A DNA stretch of 36,163 nucleotides, taken from positions 1 to 36,163 of IMG/VR virus record IMGVR_UViG_3300019487_000062; one strand, 5' to 3'. Shown one piece after another: positions 5,364-12,178 of this stretch (positions are counted from its first letter, which is position 1; each line of letters opens with the position of its first letter). The position numbers were made by a program, and so were the translations under genes. Origin of the DNA: a virus. The notes under the pieces were generated by a model. It was given only the letters and a program-made list of their open reading frames with translations, was not told the origin of the DNA and searched no databases.

Positions 5364-7555
5364 CAGTCGTCCTCCCGGTACGGCAGCCGGCGCACCGCCG
5401 GGTGGCATGTGTCGCACATCCAGCGCCCGCCGACGCGCAACGTCCAGGCGTAATCGCCGCAGGTCGGACACGGCGGTGATGGCCGCGTTATGTCGTGACC
5501 GAGGACAGCCGCGGACATCGCCGGTTTTCCATTTGTCCTAGTTTTGGTTTCGGAAATGGCACCCTCCCGATGGCTCGTTGCTGCGCCTGTTTGCGGCGAA
5601 AATTGGCTGCTTTCAAAGCTGGATTGCTGACCTGTGTCCGAGCTTGTCCACGTGTCCTTTTGTGTCCGTATGTCCGTTTGTCCGCCATTACCGTCCTTCA
5701 CGGACAAAAGGACACCAACACCTATGGGGTGTGTCCGCGCCGCGTTTTCTGGCTCAAACGTGCTAAACAGACGACCGCCGTGCGAGAGGATGTAACCGTT
5801 CATCGCCGCGCGATAGAGCAGCTTGTAGGCGGCTGGCCTGGTCTTCGACATCGCCGCTGCGATCTCTTCCGGGGTGACGGGGTGCGCGATTTGCGTCATC
5901 ACCTTCAGCAGGTCGGCAGTCTCGCGCCCGGCGCGCAGGGACGCTGCATCCCCGGTGATGGTCCAGCGGCCCCTGGCGCCGTCGAAGACGACGCCGTAGT
6001 CCTGCTCCTCGATGTCGCGTCCTGTGACGTGGAGGATCGCCTCTTGCTGTCCCTTCGCCCCGCGCGGGCGCTCGAGGCCAAGGATGGTGTCCGCAGCGCC
6101 CGTCGTGCCCGTCGAGCCCGTGACGCTGTTGAGCCAGTCCTCGTTGAACGCCTTGTTGTAGTGCGTGATCAGGAGGATGGCGACGCCGTGCCGGCCGGCG
6201 AGCTCCTGGAACTCCTCCGCTACGGCGTAGTCCTCGGCGTACACGTCGCCGCGCTTGGCGCCTGGCTGCGCGATTGCCTTGAACTTCGCCAGGGTGTCGA
6301 TGACGACGAGCCGCGCCTGAGGATGTTGCCCCAGCCAGGCGTCGATCGCGGCGACGCCGCCCTCATTCTGCCGTGGCCAGCGGTGCTCGAAGTACAGCCG
6401 GTCGGGGAATGGCTCGTCCTGCATGAGGACCTTCATGCGGCTCTTGAGGCGCGTCTTCGTGTCCTCGAGCGCCAGGATGAGCACGTCGCCGTCCTCGACT
6501 GGCAGGTCACCGAGGGCGATGCCGCCCTGCGCGACGGCCACGCCGATGTTGAATGACAGCCAGGACTTGCCGATCTTCGGACGCCCGGCGAGCAGGGCCA
6601 GCCCTTGTGGCAGGAGCCCCGGCACGGCCCACTTGACCGGCTCGATCTCCATGTGCTCAAGCTCGGCCGCGGAGAACGGATGCGGGACGTACACCTCGCG
6701 GTGCGGCCGCGCGCCGCCCTGGCGCTGCTCCTGGTCCTGCGTACGTACGATGAGCGGCGCCTCGCCGGGCTCATGCTTCGCGATCGACGCCGCGATCTGC
6801 GCTACCTCACCCTGTTCGAGCGGTTGGCTCCACTCGTCGTTGATGGCCGAGAGCGACTTGAAGATGACGCGTTCGGAGGCGCCGCGGTGCCGGAGCACGC
6901 CCGCCCACTTCGCGAGGGTGTTATTGCGTTCGCCTGGCGCGACGTCCGCAGGCAGCACCCGCGTTTCCGGTCCGTCGCCAAACGGGTGGTCATCGTCGCC
7001 GGCCATCATCATGAGCAGCCACGGAGGGATAACGGGCAGCGGCAGGTCCGGGCCTGCCTCGTCATACCACTCGTACGGCATGCCGGACTGGTGCACGGAG
7101 GGTGGCGCCACGACCTGGCCGCCGTCTCCCTTCACGTCGATGCCGGGGGCGATCGTGCGGCTGCGCACCTTCCCGCCAGGATGGCGGAAGTAGTAGTGCT
7201 GACCGCCGCCGCCGGTCTCGCACGCGGGACCCGGCGGCAGCAGTTCGTGCTCGTCGCACAGGCGCGAGAGTTCCTGGTCGCCGCCGTGCCGCGGGTCGAT
7301 ATCCAGCACGACGACGCCGGACTCCGGACCCGTGGCTACGCCGACGTTCGCGTGCGGCCACTGCTGCCACCATCGCTCGACGTCCGCATGGGCGCTCGAG
7401 GCGTTGCGCACCCAATCGTTGATGCGCGGGTGCTTCGCCGGCGACGGACAGCCGTCACGATGACAGTCGCAGCGGCGGCCGTCCGGTGAGTGCAGCGGCA
7501 CGACTCGCCATGAGCGCGCGGCTAGGTCGAGTGCCGCTTGTAGGTTGTTCCGCAT
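5363..7555 (-). CDS. bifunctional primase-polymerase / RecA-fold helicase
   Basis: Main replication protein, 730 aa. Residues 1-180 are a Prim-Pol (archaeo-eukaryotic primase) domain with the metal-binding DID at 85-87, H120 and the IDVKGDGGQVVAPPS signature. A linker leads to a RepA/AAA_25-type ATPase with Walker A GRPKIGKS at 324-331, Walker B LVVIDTL (D420) and a following ITHYNK. A winged-helix-like segment lies near 560-600. A low-complexity linker follows, whose DNA carries TGTCC repeats, and the end has a zinc ribbon (CPTCG...CDTC). It would make primers and unwind DNA at the phage origin. The ATG at 7555 follows a structured leader. Confidence 0.93.
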   Translation of the reverse strand: MRNNLQAALDLAARSWRVVPLHSPDGRRCDCHRDGCPSPAKHPRINDWVRNASSAHADVERWWQQWPHANVGVATGPESGVVVLDIDPRHGGDQELSRLCDEHELLPPGPACETGGGGQHYYFRHPGGKVRSRTIAPGIDVKGDGGQVVAPPSVHQSGMPYEWYDEAGPDLPLPVIPPWLLMMMAGDDDHPFGDGPETRVLPADVAPGERNNTLAKWAGVLRHRGASERVIFKSLSAINDEWSQPLEQGEVAQIAASIAKHEPGEAPLIVRTQDQEQRQGGARPHREVYVPHPFSAAELEHMEIEPVKWAVPGLLPQGLALLAGRPKIGKSWLSFNIGVAVAQGGIALGDLPVEDGDVLILALEDTKTRLKSRMKVLMQDEPFPDRLYFEHRWPRQNEGGVAAIDAWLGQHPQARLVVIDTLAKFKAIAQPGAKRGDVYAEDYAVAEEFQELAGRHGVAILLITHYNKAFNEDWLNSVTGSTGTTGAADTILGLERPRGAKGQQEAILHVTGRDIEEQDYGVVFDGARGRWTITGDAASLRAGRETADLLKVMTQIAHPVTPEEIAAAMSKTRPAAYKLLYRAAMNGYILSHGGRLFSTFEPENAARTHPIGVGVLLSVKDGNGGQTDIRTQKDTWTSSDTGQQSSFESSQFSPQTGAATSHREGAISETKTRTNGKPAMSAAVLGHDITRPSPPCPTCGDYAWTLRVGGRWMCDTCHPAVRRLPYREDD
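5534..5736. repeat. TGTCC iteron cluster, candidate replication origin
   Basis: TGTCC begins at 5635, 5645, 5653, 5663, 5671 and 5679 (steps of 10, 8, 10, 8 and 8 bp), with inverted copies (GGACA) at 5702 and 5710 and further TGTCC at 5534 and 5732. Segments 5652-5669 and 5700-5715 form a long inverted repeat. The surrounding stretch is poorer in GC than the rest of the gene. Lambda places its origin iterons inside gene O, so this cluster inside the helicase gene is a reasonable origin. It is inferred, not shown. Confidence 0.5.
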
Positions 7556-7660
7556 CCCTGCCCGACTTCCCCCTTCGTCTTCCGCCCCTGCGCCGAGGCC
7601 CCCAGGCAGGCACCCAAGGTCTCGGCGTATGAGCGGACGACGAAACGTCCGCTGCCGTTG
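7556..7660 (-). other. structured untranslated leader of the primase-helicase
   Basis: No gene is seen in these 105 bases. A perfect 8-bp stem AGCGGACG/CGTCCGCT with a 6-nt loop lies at 7632-7653, and GCCGAG/CTCGGC pairs 7592-7597 with 7621-7626. There is no U-tract, so an intrinsic terminator is unlikely. The hairpins may stabilise the message or limit read-through into the helicase. Confidence 0.4.
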
Positions 7661-7999
7661 CTACTGCGCGGGCTGTTCGCCGCCCTCTGCGGGCAGGTCG
7701 CCCTCGTTGACGCCGCCGTCGGTCGGCACGTCGGGGTCGATCGTGTCGGCCACGCCGCTGATCGCGTCGAGCTCGGCCGCCAGGGCCGATAGCTCAGGGT
7801 TGTCCGCGACGCGCGCCTTCGCGGCGTCGACGGCGGTGCGCAGCCGGCTCGCTGCGTCCCTGAGCACCTGCGGGATGTCTGCCATGTCGATGTCCTCCGT
7901 TGCTTGCTCCAGCAGGTTCCTCGTGCCCCGCAGGACGTTGAGCGACCGCTGGATGTCCGTTCCGATTTCCGTTAGTTCGTCGATGACCTGATCGTTCAC
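7661..7999 (-). CDS. hypothetical acidic helical protein, 112 aa
   Basis: An acidic protein (starts MNDQVIDELTEIGTDIQRSL, ends in a Gly/Glu/Pro tail) that should be mostly helical, possibly a coiled-coil, in the first 85 residues. It starts with GTG; the nearest strong ribosome site AAGGAGG is 14 nt upstream, rather far. It lies between single-strand-binding-like and helicase genes, so a replication or recombination accessory role is possible, by context only. Confidence 0.65.
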   Translation of the reverse strand: MNDQVIDELTEIGTDIQRSLNVLRGTRNLLEQATEDIDMADIPQVLRDAASRLRTAVDAAKARVADNPELSALAAELDAISGVADTIDPDVPTDGGVNEGDLPAEGGEQPAQ

Positions 8000-8026
8000 T
8001 TCACCCGCTTGTGCCTCCTTGCGTCG

Positions 8027-8404
8027 CTAGTTGCGCTGCCCGCATGGAAGCCGGTGAATCCACGGCCTCCATGCCGGCAGCGCAGCCGCCGGCATCGGTT
8101 CTTCAAAAGACTCCCTTAGTGCTTGGCGCCCCGCACTGCGGAGCCGCGCACCTCCTTTCTCAGCGTCGTTGACCGTTTCCCGGGACGGCCTTACGGACGT
8201 CCCGTACTTCGCGTCGAGCCGCTCCTTGATCAGGTCGAAGGTGATGTGCGCCGTCTCGAGCAGCTGGTCGAGTTCTGCCATCGTCGTGTCAGCGCGCAGG
8301 CCCGAGAGCATGCACGAAGCACCGGCGCTCTCGTAGTTGCCGAGGTTCAATTTCATCTCGACCGACACGGCAACCTTAGGCTCGTCGTTGCGTTCGTCGC
8401 TCAT
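8027..8404 (-). CDS. hypothetical protein, 125 aa
   Basis: Begins MSDERNDEPKVAVSVEMKLN in ATGA overlap with the ssDNA-binding-like gene. The first 65 residues look like an alpha/beta domain. The arginine- and proline-rich C-terminus (PMPAAALPAWRPWIHRLPC) may be disordered. The tight coupling suggests it works with the recombination pair upstream. No family was recognised. Confidence 0.65.
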   Translation of the reverse strand: MSDERNDEPKVAVSVEMKLNLGNYESAGASCMLSGLRADTTMAELDQLLETAHITFDLIKERLDAKYGTSVRPSRETVNDAEKGGARLRSAGRQALRESFEEPMPAAALPAWRPWIHRLPCGQRN

Positions 8405-8991
8405 GCCGCGTTACCGCCGTGCTGTGGGCACAGCGCCGCGCCGTTGTTGTCGTAGCTGAACGCTTCGCGTCCGCATCGCGGCACCTCGCAGACCAGCTTG
8501 TCGGGCTGTTCGACCGCCTGGGGCGCCGGCGCGGCCGTGCGTTGCTGCTGGGGAGCTCCCTTGCCCCGAAGGCCTGAGCCCGTCGGTGCCGGTTGCTCCG
8601 TCGGTGCCCAAACATCGGTGATGACGGGCCGCGACTGTTCGCCTTCCCCCTTGATGCTGATGACGACGCGCGCGCGGAGGCCGATCAGTTGCTCGGTGTT
8701 GACGCCGCCTGTGGGGTCCATGCCGAGGGCTTCGCAGACCTTCCAGAGGTTCGACTTCTTCGGGCTGACGGTGAGCTTCTGTGTGACGAAGTGGAAGAAC
8801 TGGACGGGCGCGCCATTGTCGTCGAGCTCCGCCGGCAAGGCGAAGACGATTTTCAACCGCGGTCCGGAGTCCGGAAAGACCGTTGACGCCGGTGCCTCCT
8901 CGATGTTGGCGATCTCGGCCTCGTAGACACCTGCGTTCACGGCTGCCCACGCGCCCGACATGCCTTCCGACTGCGTGATGGTGATGCCCAT
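8401..8991 (-). CDS. ssDNA-binding-like (DUF669-type) recombination protein
   Basis: Residues 1-115 have the style of phage single-strand-binding/DUF669 proteins: MGITITQSEG, AGVYEAEIANIEE, FFHFVTQKLTVSPKKSNLWK, and an OB-like end RARVVISIKG. A Pro/Gln-rich linker follows and a C-terminal Cys/His module (CEVPRCGRE...CPQHGG). It sits directly downstream of a RecB-like exonuclease, the usual recombination or replication pairing. The ATG at 8991 is preferred, although AAGGAG is 12 nt upstream; an in-frame GTG at 9018 would add nine residues. The family call is moderate, from pattern and context. Confidence 0.65.
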   Translation of the reverse strand: MGITITQSEGMSGAWAAVNAGVYEAEIANIEEAPASTVFPDSGPRLKIVFALPAELDDNGAPVQFFHFVTQKLTVSPKKSNLWKVCEALGMDPTGGVNTEQLIGLRARVVISIKGEGEQSRPVITDVWAPTEQPAPTGSGLRGKGAPQQQRTAAPAPQAVEQPDKLVCEVPRCGREAFSYDNNGAALCPQHGGNAA

Positions 8992-9064
8992 GGTTCGTGT
9001 GTGCTCCTTGCTGTTCACTGGTTATTGGTGGTCCGTGGGGTCCGCGCCCTGCGCGGCGCGGGGT

Positions 9065-9769
9065 TCAGACACCGGCTGGGGCTCCCTCAAGCTCGTTCTT
9101 CAATGCGAGGGCGGCCTCCACGAGCTCGGGCGGCTTGTCGTCCTCCCACCGCCGCGTCTCCCCGGCGCGGCGGATCAATCCGATGAGACGTCGCTCGATC
9201 GCCGTCCAGACCTCGAGGTCGAACGGCACGTGGAACGCGCGCACCGCCTGATCGCCCTTGTTCTCGTAGAGCACGATGGTGTCGAGGACGCCGAGGCCGG
9301 CCATGTAGCAATGCACCTGCTCGACGTGTCCGTCCTGGGGCGTTGCGAGCTTGCCGAAGCCAAAGGGGTTGATGGACTTGAGCTCGAGGATGTAGCGCCT
9401 GCCCGTCTCCGGATGGGCGACGATCCCATCGCACTCGCCGCGCATCCGGACGTACGGCAGCTCAAACCGCCGGACGTGCTCGGGCATCACCTCGGCCGCC
9501 GCCAGGTACGCATCCCAGCGCCGGTGCATAAACGTGCCGTTGTCGTATACGCGGAGCTTCTGCGCCGGCTCGAAGCGGTACACCGACGTGCCCATGTAGC
9601 GGGCGAGCAGTTCGTGGTCGTCGCACGTCAGGTCGGACGGATGGAACCAGCCGGGGTCCTGGCGTGGCGTTTCGTTGAGCTCGCGCGTCTGGCCGCAGGC
9701 GTCGACGAGCCACGCGGCCTCGGGGTCCGGTGTGTAGCCGGTCTCGGGCATGATGCGGATGTTCGTCAC
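9065..9769 (-). CDS. PD-(D/E)XK exonuclease, RecB/Cas4-like
   Basis: A 234-aa nuclease with the RecB-family core: WFHPSDLTCDDHELLARY (N-terminal helix with cysteine), RGECDGIVAHPETGRRYILELKSINPFGF, giving the catalytic D...ELK motif, and a downstream QVHCYMAGLG helix containing the conserved Gln. Such enzymes resect phage DNA ends for annealing recombination. The GTG at 9769 is chosen because it overlaps the previous stop (GTGA) and has GGCGAGGGG upstream. Followed by the ssDNA-binding-like partner. The family is confident; the exact polarity is not known. Confidence 0.85.
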   Translation of the reverse strand: MTNIRIMPETGYTPDPEAAWLVDACGQTRELNETPRQDPGWFHPSDLTCDDHELLARYMGTSVYRFEPAQKLRVYDNGTFMHRRWDAYLAAAEVMPEHVRRFELPYVRMRGECDGIVAHPETGRRYILELKSINPFGFGKLATPQDGHVEQVHCYMAGLGVLDTIVLYENKGDQAVRAFHVPFDLEVWTAIERRLIGLIRRAGETRRWEDDKPPELVEAALALKNELEGAPAGV

Positions 9770-10215
9770 GCGCCCCTCGCCTTCGCTATGGCGGAACGGG
9801 CCGGCTCCCTGAGTACGCGATCGAGCCATGCTTCAACTGCACCGTTGCTCTCAGGGTGGGCGCACGGATAGCGATCCATGAGCTCGCCGCGCTCGAACAA
9901 GACGAAGCGGTCCAGTGCCGCCAACAGGTCCGGCGCGGCCGCAATCAGCCGGGCGTTGGCCTGATACGCGGTCTCCGGGATGTCGTTGTCGCGCACCATC
10001 CGGCAGATGAATTTGCGCTCAGGGGTGTCGTCTGTGATCGCCGCTCCGAGCGACGAACCGAGGTTCCCGCCCACCTCGGCGAAGATGCTCCATGGTCCGG
10101 GAGTGTGAGGCGCTTCCATTCGCTGCCGCCTTTCGCGTTCGGCGATGACTTGCTCTCGCAGGGCCTCTTGTCGGCGAAGCCACCGGCTATAGCCGCTGCT
10201 GTTTCTGATGACCAT
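9766..10215 (-). CDS. phage early protein with HTPGPW motif, 149 aa
   Basis: Contains the sequence HTPGPW near residue 38, then TDDTPERKFICRMV and ARLIAAAPDLLAALDRFV, a combination common in phage early proteins of unknown function (PDLLAAL with ANARLIAAAP). The ATG at 10215 overlaps the stop of the small membrane protein (TGATG). An internal ATG at 10119, just before EAPHTPGPW, is the alternative start and would match the usual family length better. Confidence 0.7.
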   Translation of the reverse strand: MVIRNSSGYSRWLRRQEALREQVIAERERRQRMEAPHTPGPWSIFAEVGGNLGSSLGAAITDDTPERKFICRMVRDNDIPETAYQANARLIAAAPDLLAALDRFVLFERGELMDRYPCAHPESNGAVEAWLDRVLREPARSAIAKARGA

Positions 10216-10343
10216 CACCACCACCTGTGCCGCTTGCCGCACGAGCACGGCGGTCCGGACTGCAGGTGCACGAGGACGATCAGGACGACGGTGGCCGCTG
10301 CGACGAGGACGGCGTCGAGGGAGGAGAACGGCGCACCCATCAT
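10215..10343 (-). CDS. small single-pass membrane protein, 42 aa
   Basis: Encodes MMGAPFSSLDAVLVAAATVV followed by LIVLVHLQ, one clear transmembrane helix (about residues 10-28), then a short basic tail with CSCGK. It starts in ATGA overlap with the upstream gene and ends in TGATG overlap with the next, which supports translation. Small membrane proteins in the early operon may act in superinfection exclusion, but nothing here proves it. Confidence 0.6.
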   Translation of the reverse strand: MMGAPFSSLDAVLVAAATVVLIVLVHLQSGPPCSCGKRHRWW

Positions 10344-10660
10344 GCGGCCTCCCACTCGTGCATCACGACGAGCTTGCCATGGAGGGCGCGCAGCGCGTTT
10401 GCCAGCGCCGCCATGTCGTACGAGCGGTCCTTCGGCCGGCCATGGCCATCGACCAGGCTGTCGACGTATTCAGCCGCGAGCAGGACTTCGGTGATGGCGT
10501 CCGCGCGGCGTTCCCGCGCGTGCGTCGGCCGCGCCGCCTCACACGGCTCGCAGCCGCACGCCGTCTGCTGCGGCGGTCCCTCGAGGATCCGGATGACGTG
10601 CTCGACGGCATCCGCGCCTATTTGGGCGATGGGGTCGTTGTGTAAGCTGTCCGCGGTCAC
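10340..10660 (-). CDS. hypothetical protein, 106 aa
   Basis: The GTG at 10660 is chosen because AAGGAG lies 7 nt upstream; a longer frame from 10738 would overlap the previous gene. The product has a CGCEPC cluster and helical segments (ALANALRALHGKLVVMHEWE). Ends in ATGA overlap with the membrane protein. No family was recognised. Confidence 0.65.
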   Translation of the reverse strand: MTADSLHNDPIAQIGADAVEHVIRILEGPPQQTACGCEPCEAARPTHARERRADAITEVLLAAEYVDSLVDGHGRPKDRSYDMAALANALRALHGKLVVMHEWEAA

Positions 10661-10721
10661 GAGAGGACTCCTTGTGACTACTGACCCCGCCGCCCCTGCT
10701 CGGGCGGCGTTGTCATTCCTG

Positions 10722-10949
10722 CTACTTCCTCGATGCACGAGACGGACGCACGGACCTGGTCAGTCCGCCCGTGTTGCCGCCCGCCGCGAGACTCCGGTTT
10801 TGACGCCGGCCACGCTTAGCGGAGCCGCGACCAACCGGCTCCACCGGCTCGCCCGTCTCACGCATCGAGGACTTGCTCTTGCGCCAGGCGGCGACCGCCT
10901 GGTCCCACGCCGGATACGCGCTCTCCGGGATCGGCCAGACGCTCGTCAT
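10722..10949 (-). CDS. small basic protein, 75 aa
   Basis: Starts MTSVWPIPESAYPAWDQAV and ends in an Arg/Ser/Gly-rich tail (KRGRRQNRSLAAGG) that suggests nucleic-acid binding or disorder. The start overlaps the zinc-ribbon stop (ATGA). Located two genes after the Cro-like protein in the early leftward operon. No family was recognised. Confidence 0.6.
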   Translation of the reverse strand: MTSVWPIPESAYPAWDQAVAAWRKSKSSMRETGEPVEPVGRGSAKRGRRQNRSLAAGGNTGGLTRSVRPSRASRK

Positions 10950-11059
10950 GCCGCCTCCCCGGCCTCTCGCACGTGGGACGGCTCGCACTTGTGCGCCGGA
11001 AGGTCGGCCATGGCGACCGGCCTCAGGCAATGCGGGCACCACCAACGGAGGACGATCAT
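10946..11059 (-). CDS. zinc-ribbon micro-protein, 37 aa
   Basis: Encodes MIVLRWWCPHCLRPVAMADL followed by PAHKCEPSHVREAGE: a CPHC pair and an HKCEPSH segment, which together could hold one zinc ion. It is linked by ATGA overlaps to the Cro-like gene on one side and to the 75-aa gene on the other, strong evidence that it is translated despite its size. It belongs to the set of one-zinc mini-proteins scattered in this genome. Confidence 0.6.
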   Translation of the reverse strand: MIVLRWWCPHCLRPVAMADLPAHKCEPSHVREAGEAA

Positions 11060-11394
11060 GCGGCCCCTCCCACTTGACGAAATGAGGGATTTTGCCCCTG
11101 AGAGGCCGCTGACGGGCTGTTTAGGGCCGAGTCGGCCGATTCCCCGCCTAGGCCCGATTCTGGGGCAGGCTGTTGACGCTGGCGGGCGGAGGGGGCAATA
11201 TCTTGCGCATCGGTAACCCCACTACCGACCTGTAACTCATCCACGCCAAGAAGGGCGGCTAGTTCGCGCACGCGACGGGCAGGGATGTCCCGCTTTCCCT
11301 GGGACCAAAGCGTGACCGTCGCCGGACTGACGCCCAGCTTCTCCGCCACCCAGGACGGGCGGCGCCCCTGCTCTCTTAGAACGTCAGCCAGCAT
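11056..11394 (-). CDS. Cro-like HTH regulator
   Basis: XRE-type helix-turn-helix DNA-binding protein, 112 aa. The HTH is near residues 13-34 (SWVAEKLGVSPATVTLWSQGK), followed by a long disordered Gln/Ser/Pro-rich tail. It is divergent from the LexA-like repressor and is the first gene of the leftward early operon, the position of Cro. The ATG at 11394 has AGGA upstream. The promoter at 11427-11455 overlaps operator palindromes. Probably represses the repressor promoter and commits to lytic growth. Confidence 0.85.
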   Translation of the reverse strand: MLADVLREQGRRPSWVAEKLGVSPATVTLWSQGKRDIPARRVRELAALLGVDELQVGSGVTDAQDIAPSARQRQQPAPESGLGGESADSALNSPSAASQGQNPSFRQVGGAA

Positions 11395-11403
11395 GTTCCT
11401 GCT

Positions 11404-11493
11404 CCGTAACGGTACTACCGCCCCGTACCTTACGGCGTTTCCTACAGGGAGTCAATAGCCATTACGGTAAATCAGGCATTAGTTTTCCGTAGG
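11404..11493. promoter_or_regulatory. operator cluster of CCGTA/TACGG palindromes
   Basis: Between the divergent regulators lie CCGTAACGG (11404-11412), CCGTACCTTACGG (11423-11435), TTACGGTAA (11462-11470) and TTTTCCGTAGG (11483-11493). The second overlaps the -10 box of the leftward promoter, and the fourth overlaps the start region of the repressor gene. These are the likely binding sites of the repressor and the Cro-like protein. Confidence 0.65.
11427..11455 (-). promoter_or_regulatory. early leftward promoter
   Basis: Minus-strand TTGACT (11455-11450), a 17-bp spacer, and TAAGGT (11432-11427), a near-consensus sigma-70 promoter 32 bp ahead of the Cro-like ATG. The -10 box sits inside the CCGTA-AGG-TACGG palindrome, so repressor binding should block it. 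Confidence 0.7.
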
Positions 11494-11502
11494 CTGGGTT
11501 CC

Positions 11503-12150
11503 GTGGAAACGGAGTTCACCCGCTGGTTTCAAGAGGCGATGGACCGCCGGGGGATCATCCAGTCGCAGGTCGCTGCCTACGCTGGGGTGTCTTCAGCGGC
11601 GGTCAGTCGGTGGGCTACGGGCAAGAGCCGCCCCGATCCGGAGTACGTCCGGCGACTCGCCGAGCTCTTCCAAGAGCCGCTCCATAAGCTCTATGCCCTA
11701 GCGGGTCATCCGTCTGAGTACACGCCTCCAGAGCGACAGCCGTTGTCGCTCCGAAACGCTACGGTGGAGTTCCTCGCCGAACTACCGATCGAAGTCCCCG
11801 TGTACGAGCAGCTCGCCAGTGCGGGCGAAGGTCAAGCCGCCGTGCTCGATCGTATCTTCCTGCCGCCGCACCGCGGCCGCCGAGACCGCCTCTTCGGCCT
11901 CCGCGTCCGCGGCACATCCATGGAACCGGAGATCCGCGATGGCGACACGCTGGTCATCGACCCGGACGCAACAGCACGCGACGGCGATACCGTTGTCGGC
12001 AGCGTCGGCGATGAGACGTTTGTGAAGACGCTCCGCCAGAAGTCCGATCACTTCGTCCTGCAGGGGACGAACGGCAAGGTCGTGCAGGCCGCGGACGCGA
12101 CGATCGCCGGCGTGGTGATCCAGGTCGTGCGGGATGTGCCGCGGGGGTAG
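11503..12150 (+). CDS. LexA/CI-type lysogeny repressor
   Basis: 215-aa repressor with an N-terminal XRE helix-turn-helix (about 20-42, QVAAYAGVSSAAVSRWATGK) and a C-terminal S24 peptidase domain. Ser139 in RGTSMEP and Lys175 in TFVKTL form the catalytic dyad with the usual spacing. Ala107-Gly108 in QLASAGEG is the expected self-cleavage site, so induction by RecA during DNA damage is likely. It keeps the prophage silent by binding the palindromes upstream. The GTG start at 11503 has no ribosome site; TAGGCT lies at 11490-11495, so the message may be leaderless. It is followed by the recombinase 28 bp downstream. Confidence 0.92.
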   Translation: METEFTRWFQEAMDRRGIIQSQVAAYAGVSSAAVSRWATGKSRPDPEYVRRLAELFQEPLHKLYALAGHPSEYTPPERQPLSLRNATVEFLAELPIEVPVYEQLASAGEGQAAVLDRIFLPPHRGRRDRLFGLRVRGTSMEPEIRDGDTLVIDPDATARDGDTVVGSVGDETFVKTLRQKSDHFVLQGTNGKVVQAADATIAGVVIQVVRDVPRG

Positions 12151-12165
12151 GAGAGTTCTCCCCGC
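12141..12165 (+). other. hairpin between repressor and recombinase genes
   Basis: GCGGGG/CCCCGC can pair around a 13-nt loop. An overlapping perfect GGAGA-GT-TCTCC palindrome lies at 12150-12161. It spans the repressor stop and ends 14 nt before the recombinase ATG. It could tune recombinase translation, or its symmetry could belong to a serine-recombinase attachment site. Neither is shown. Confidence 0.3.
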
Positions 12166-12178
12166 TCAGGGAGGCCCG

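Noticed and set aside
5488-5688. Alternative minus frame over the TGTCC repeats (MADKRTYGHKRTRG...)
   Set aside because: The helicase frame runs uninterrupted through the region and ends in a proper zinc ribbon; the other frame is a by-product of the repeats.
5635-5736. CRISPR array or tandem coding repeat
   Set aside because: The repeated unit is only 5 bp with 3-5 bp gaps; there are no spacers and no cas genes.
9065-9769. Cas4 of a CRISPR system
   Set aside because: No repeat array or other cas gene; pairing with an ssDNA-binding-like protein fits phage recombination.
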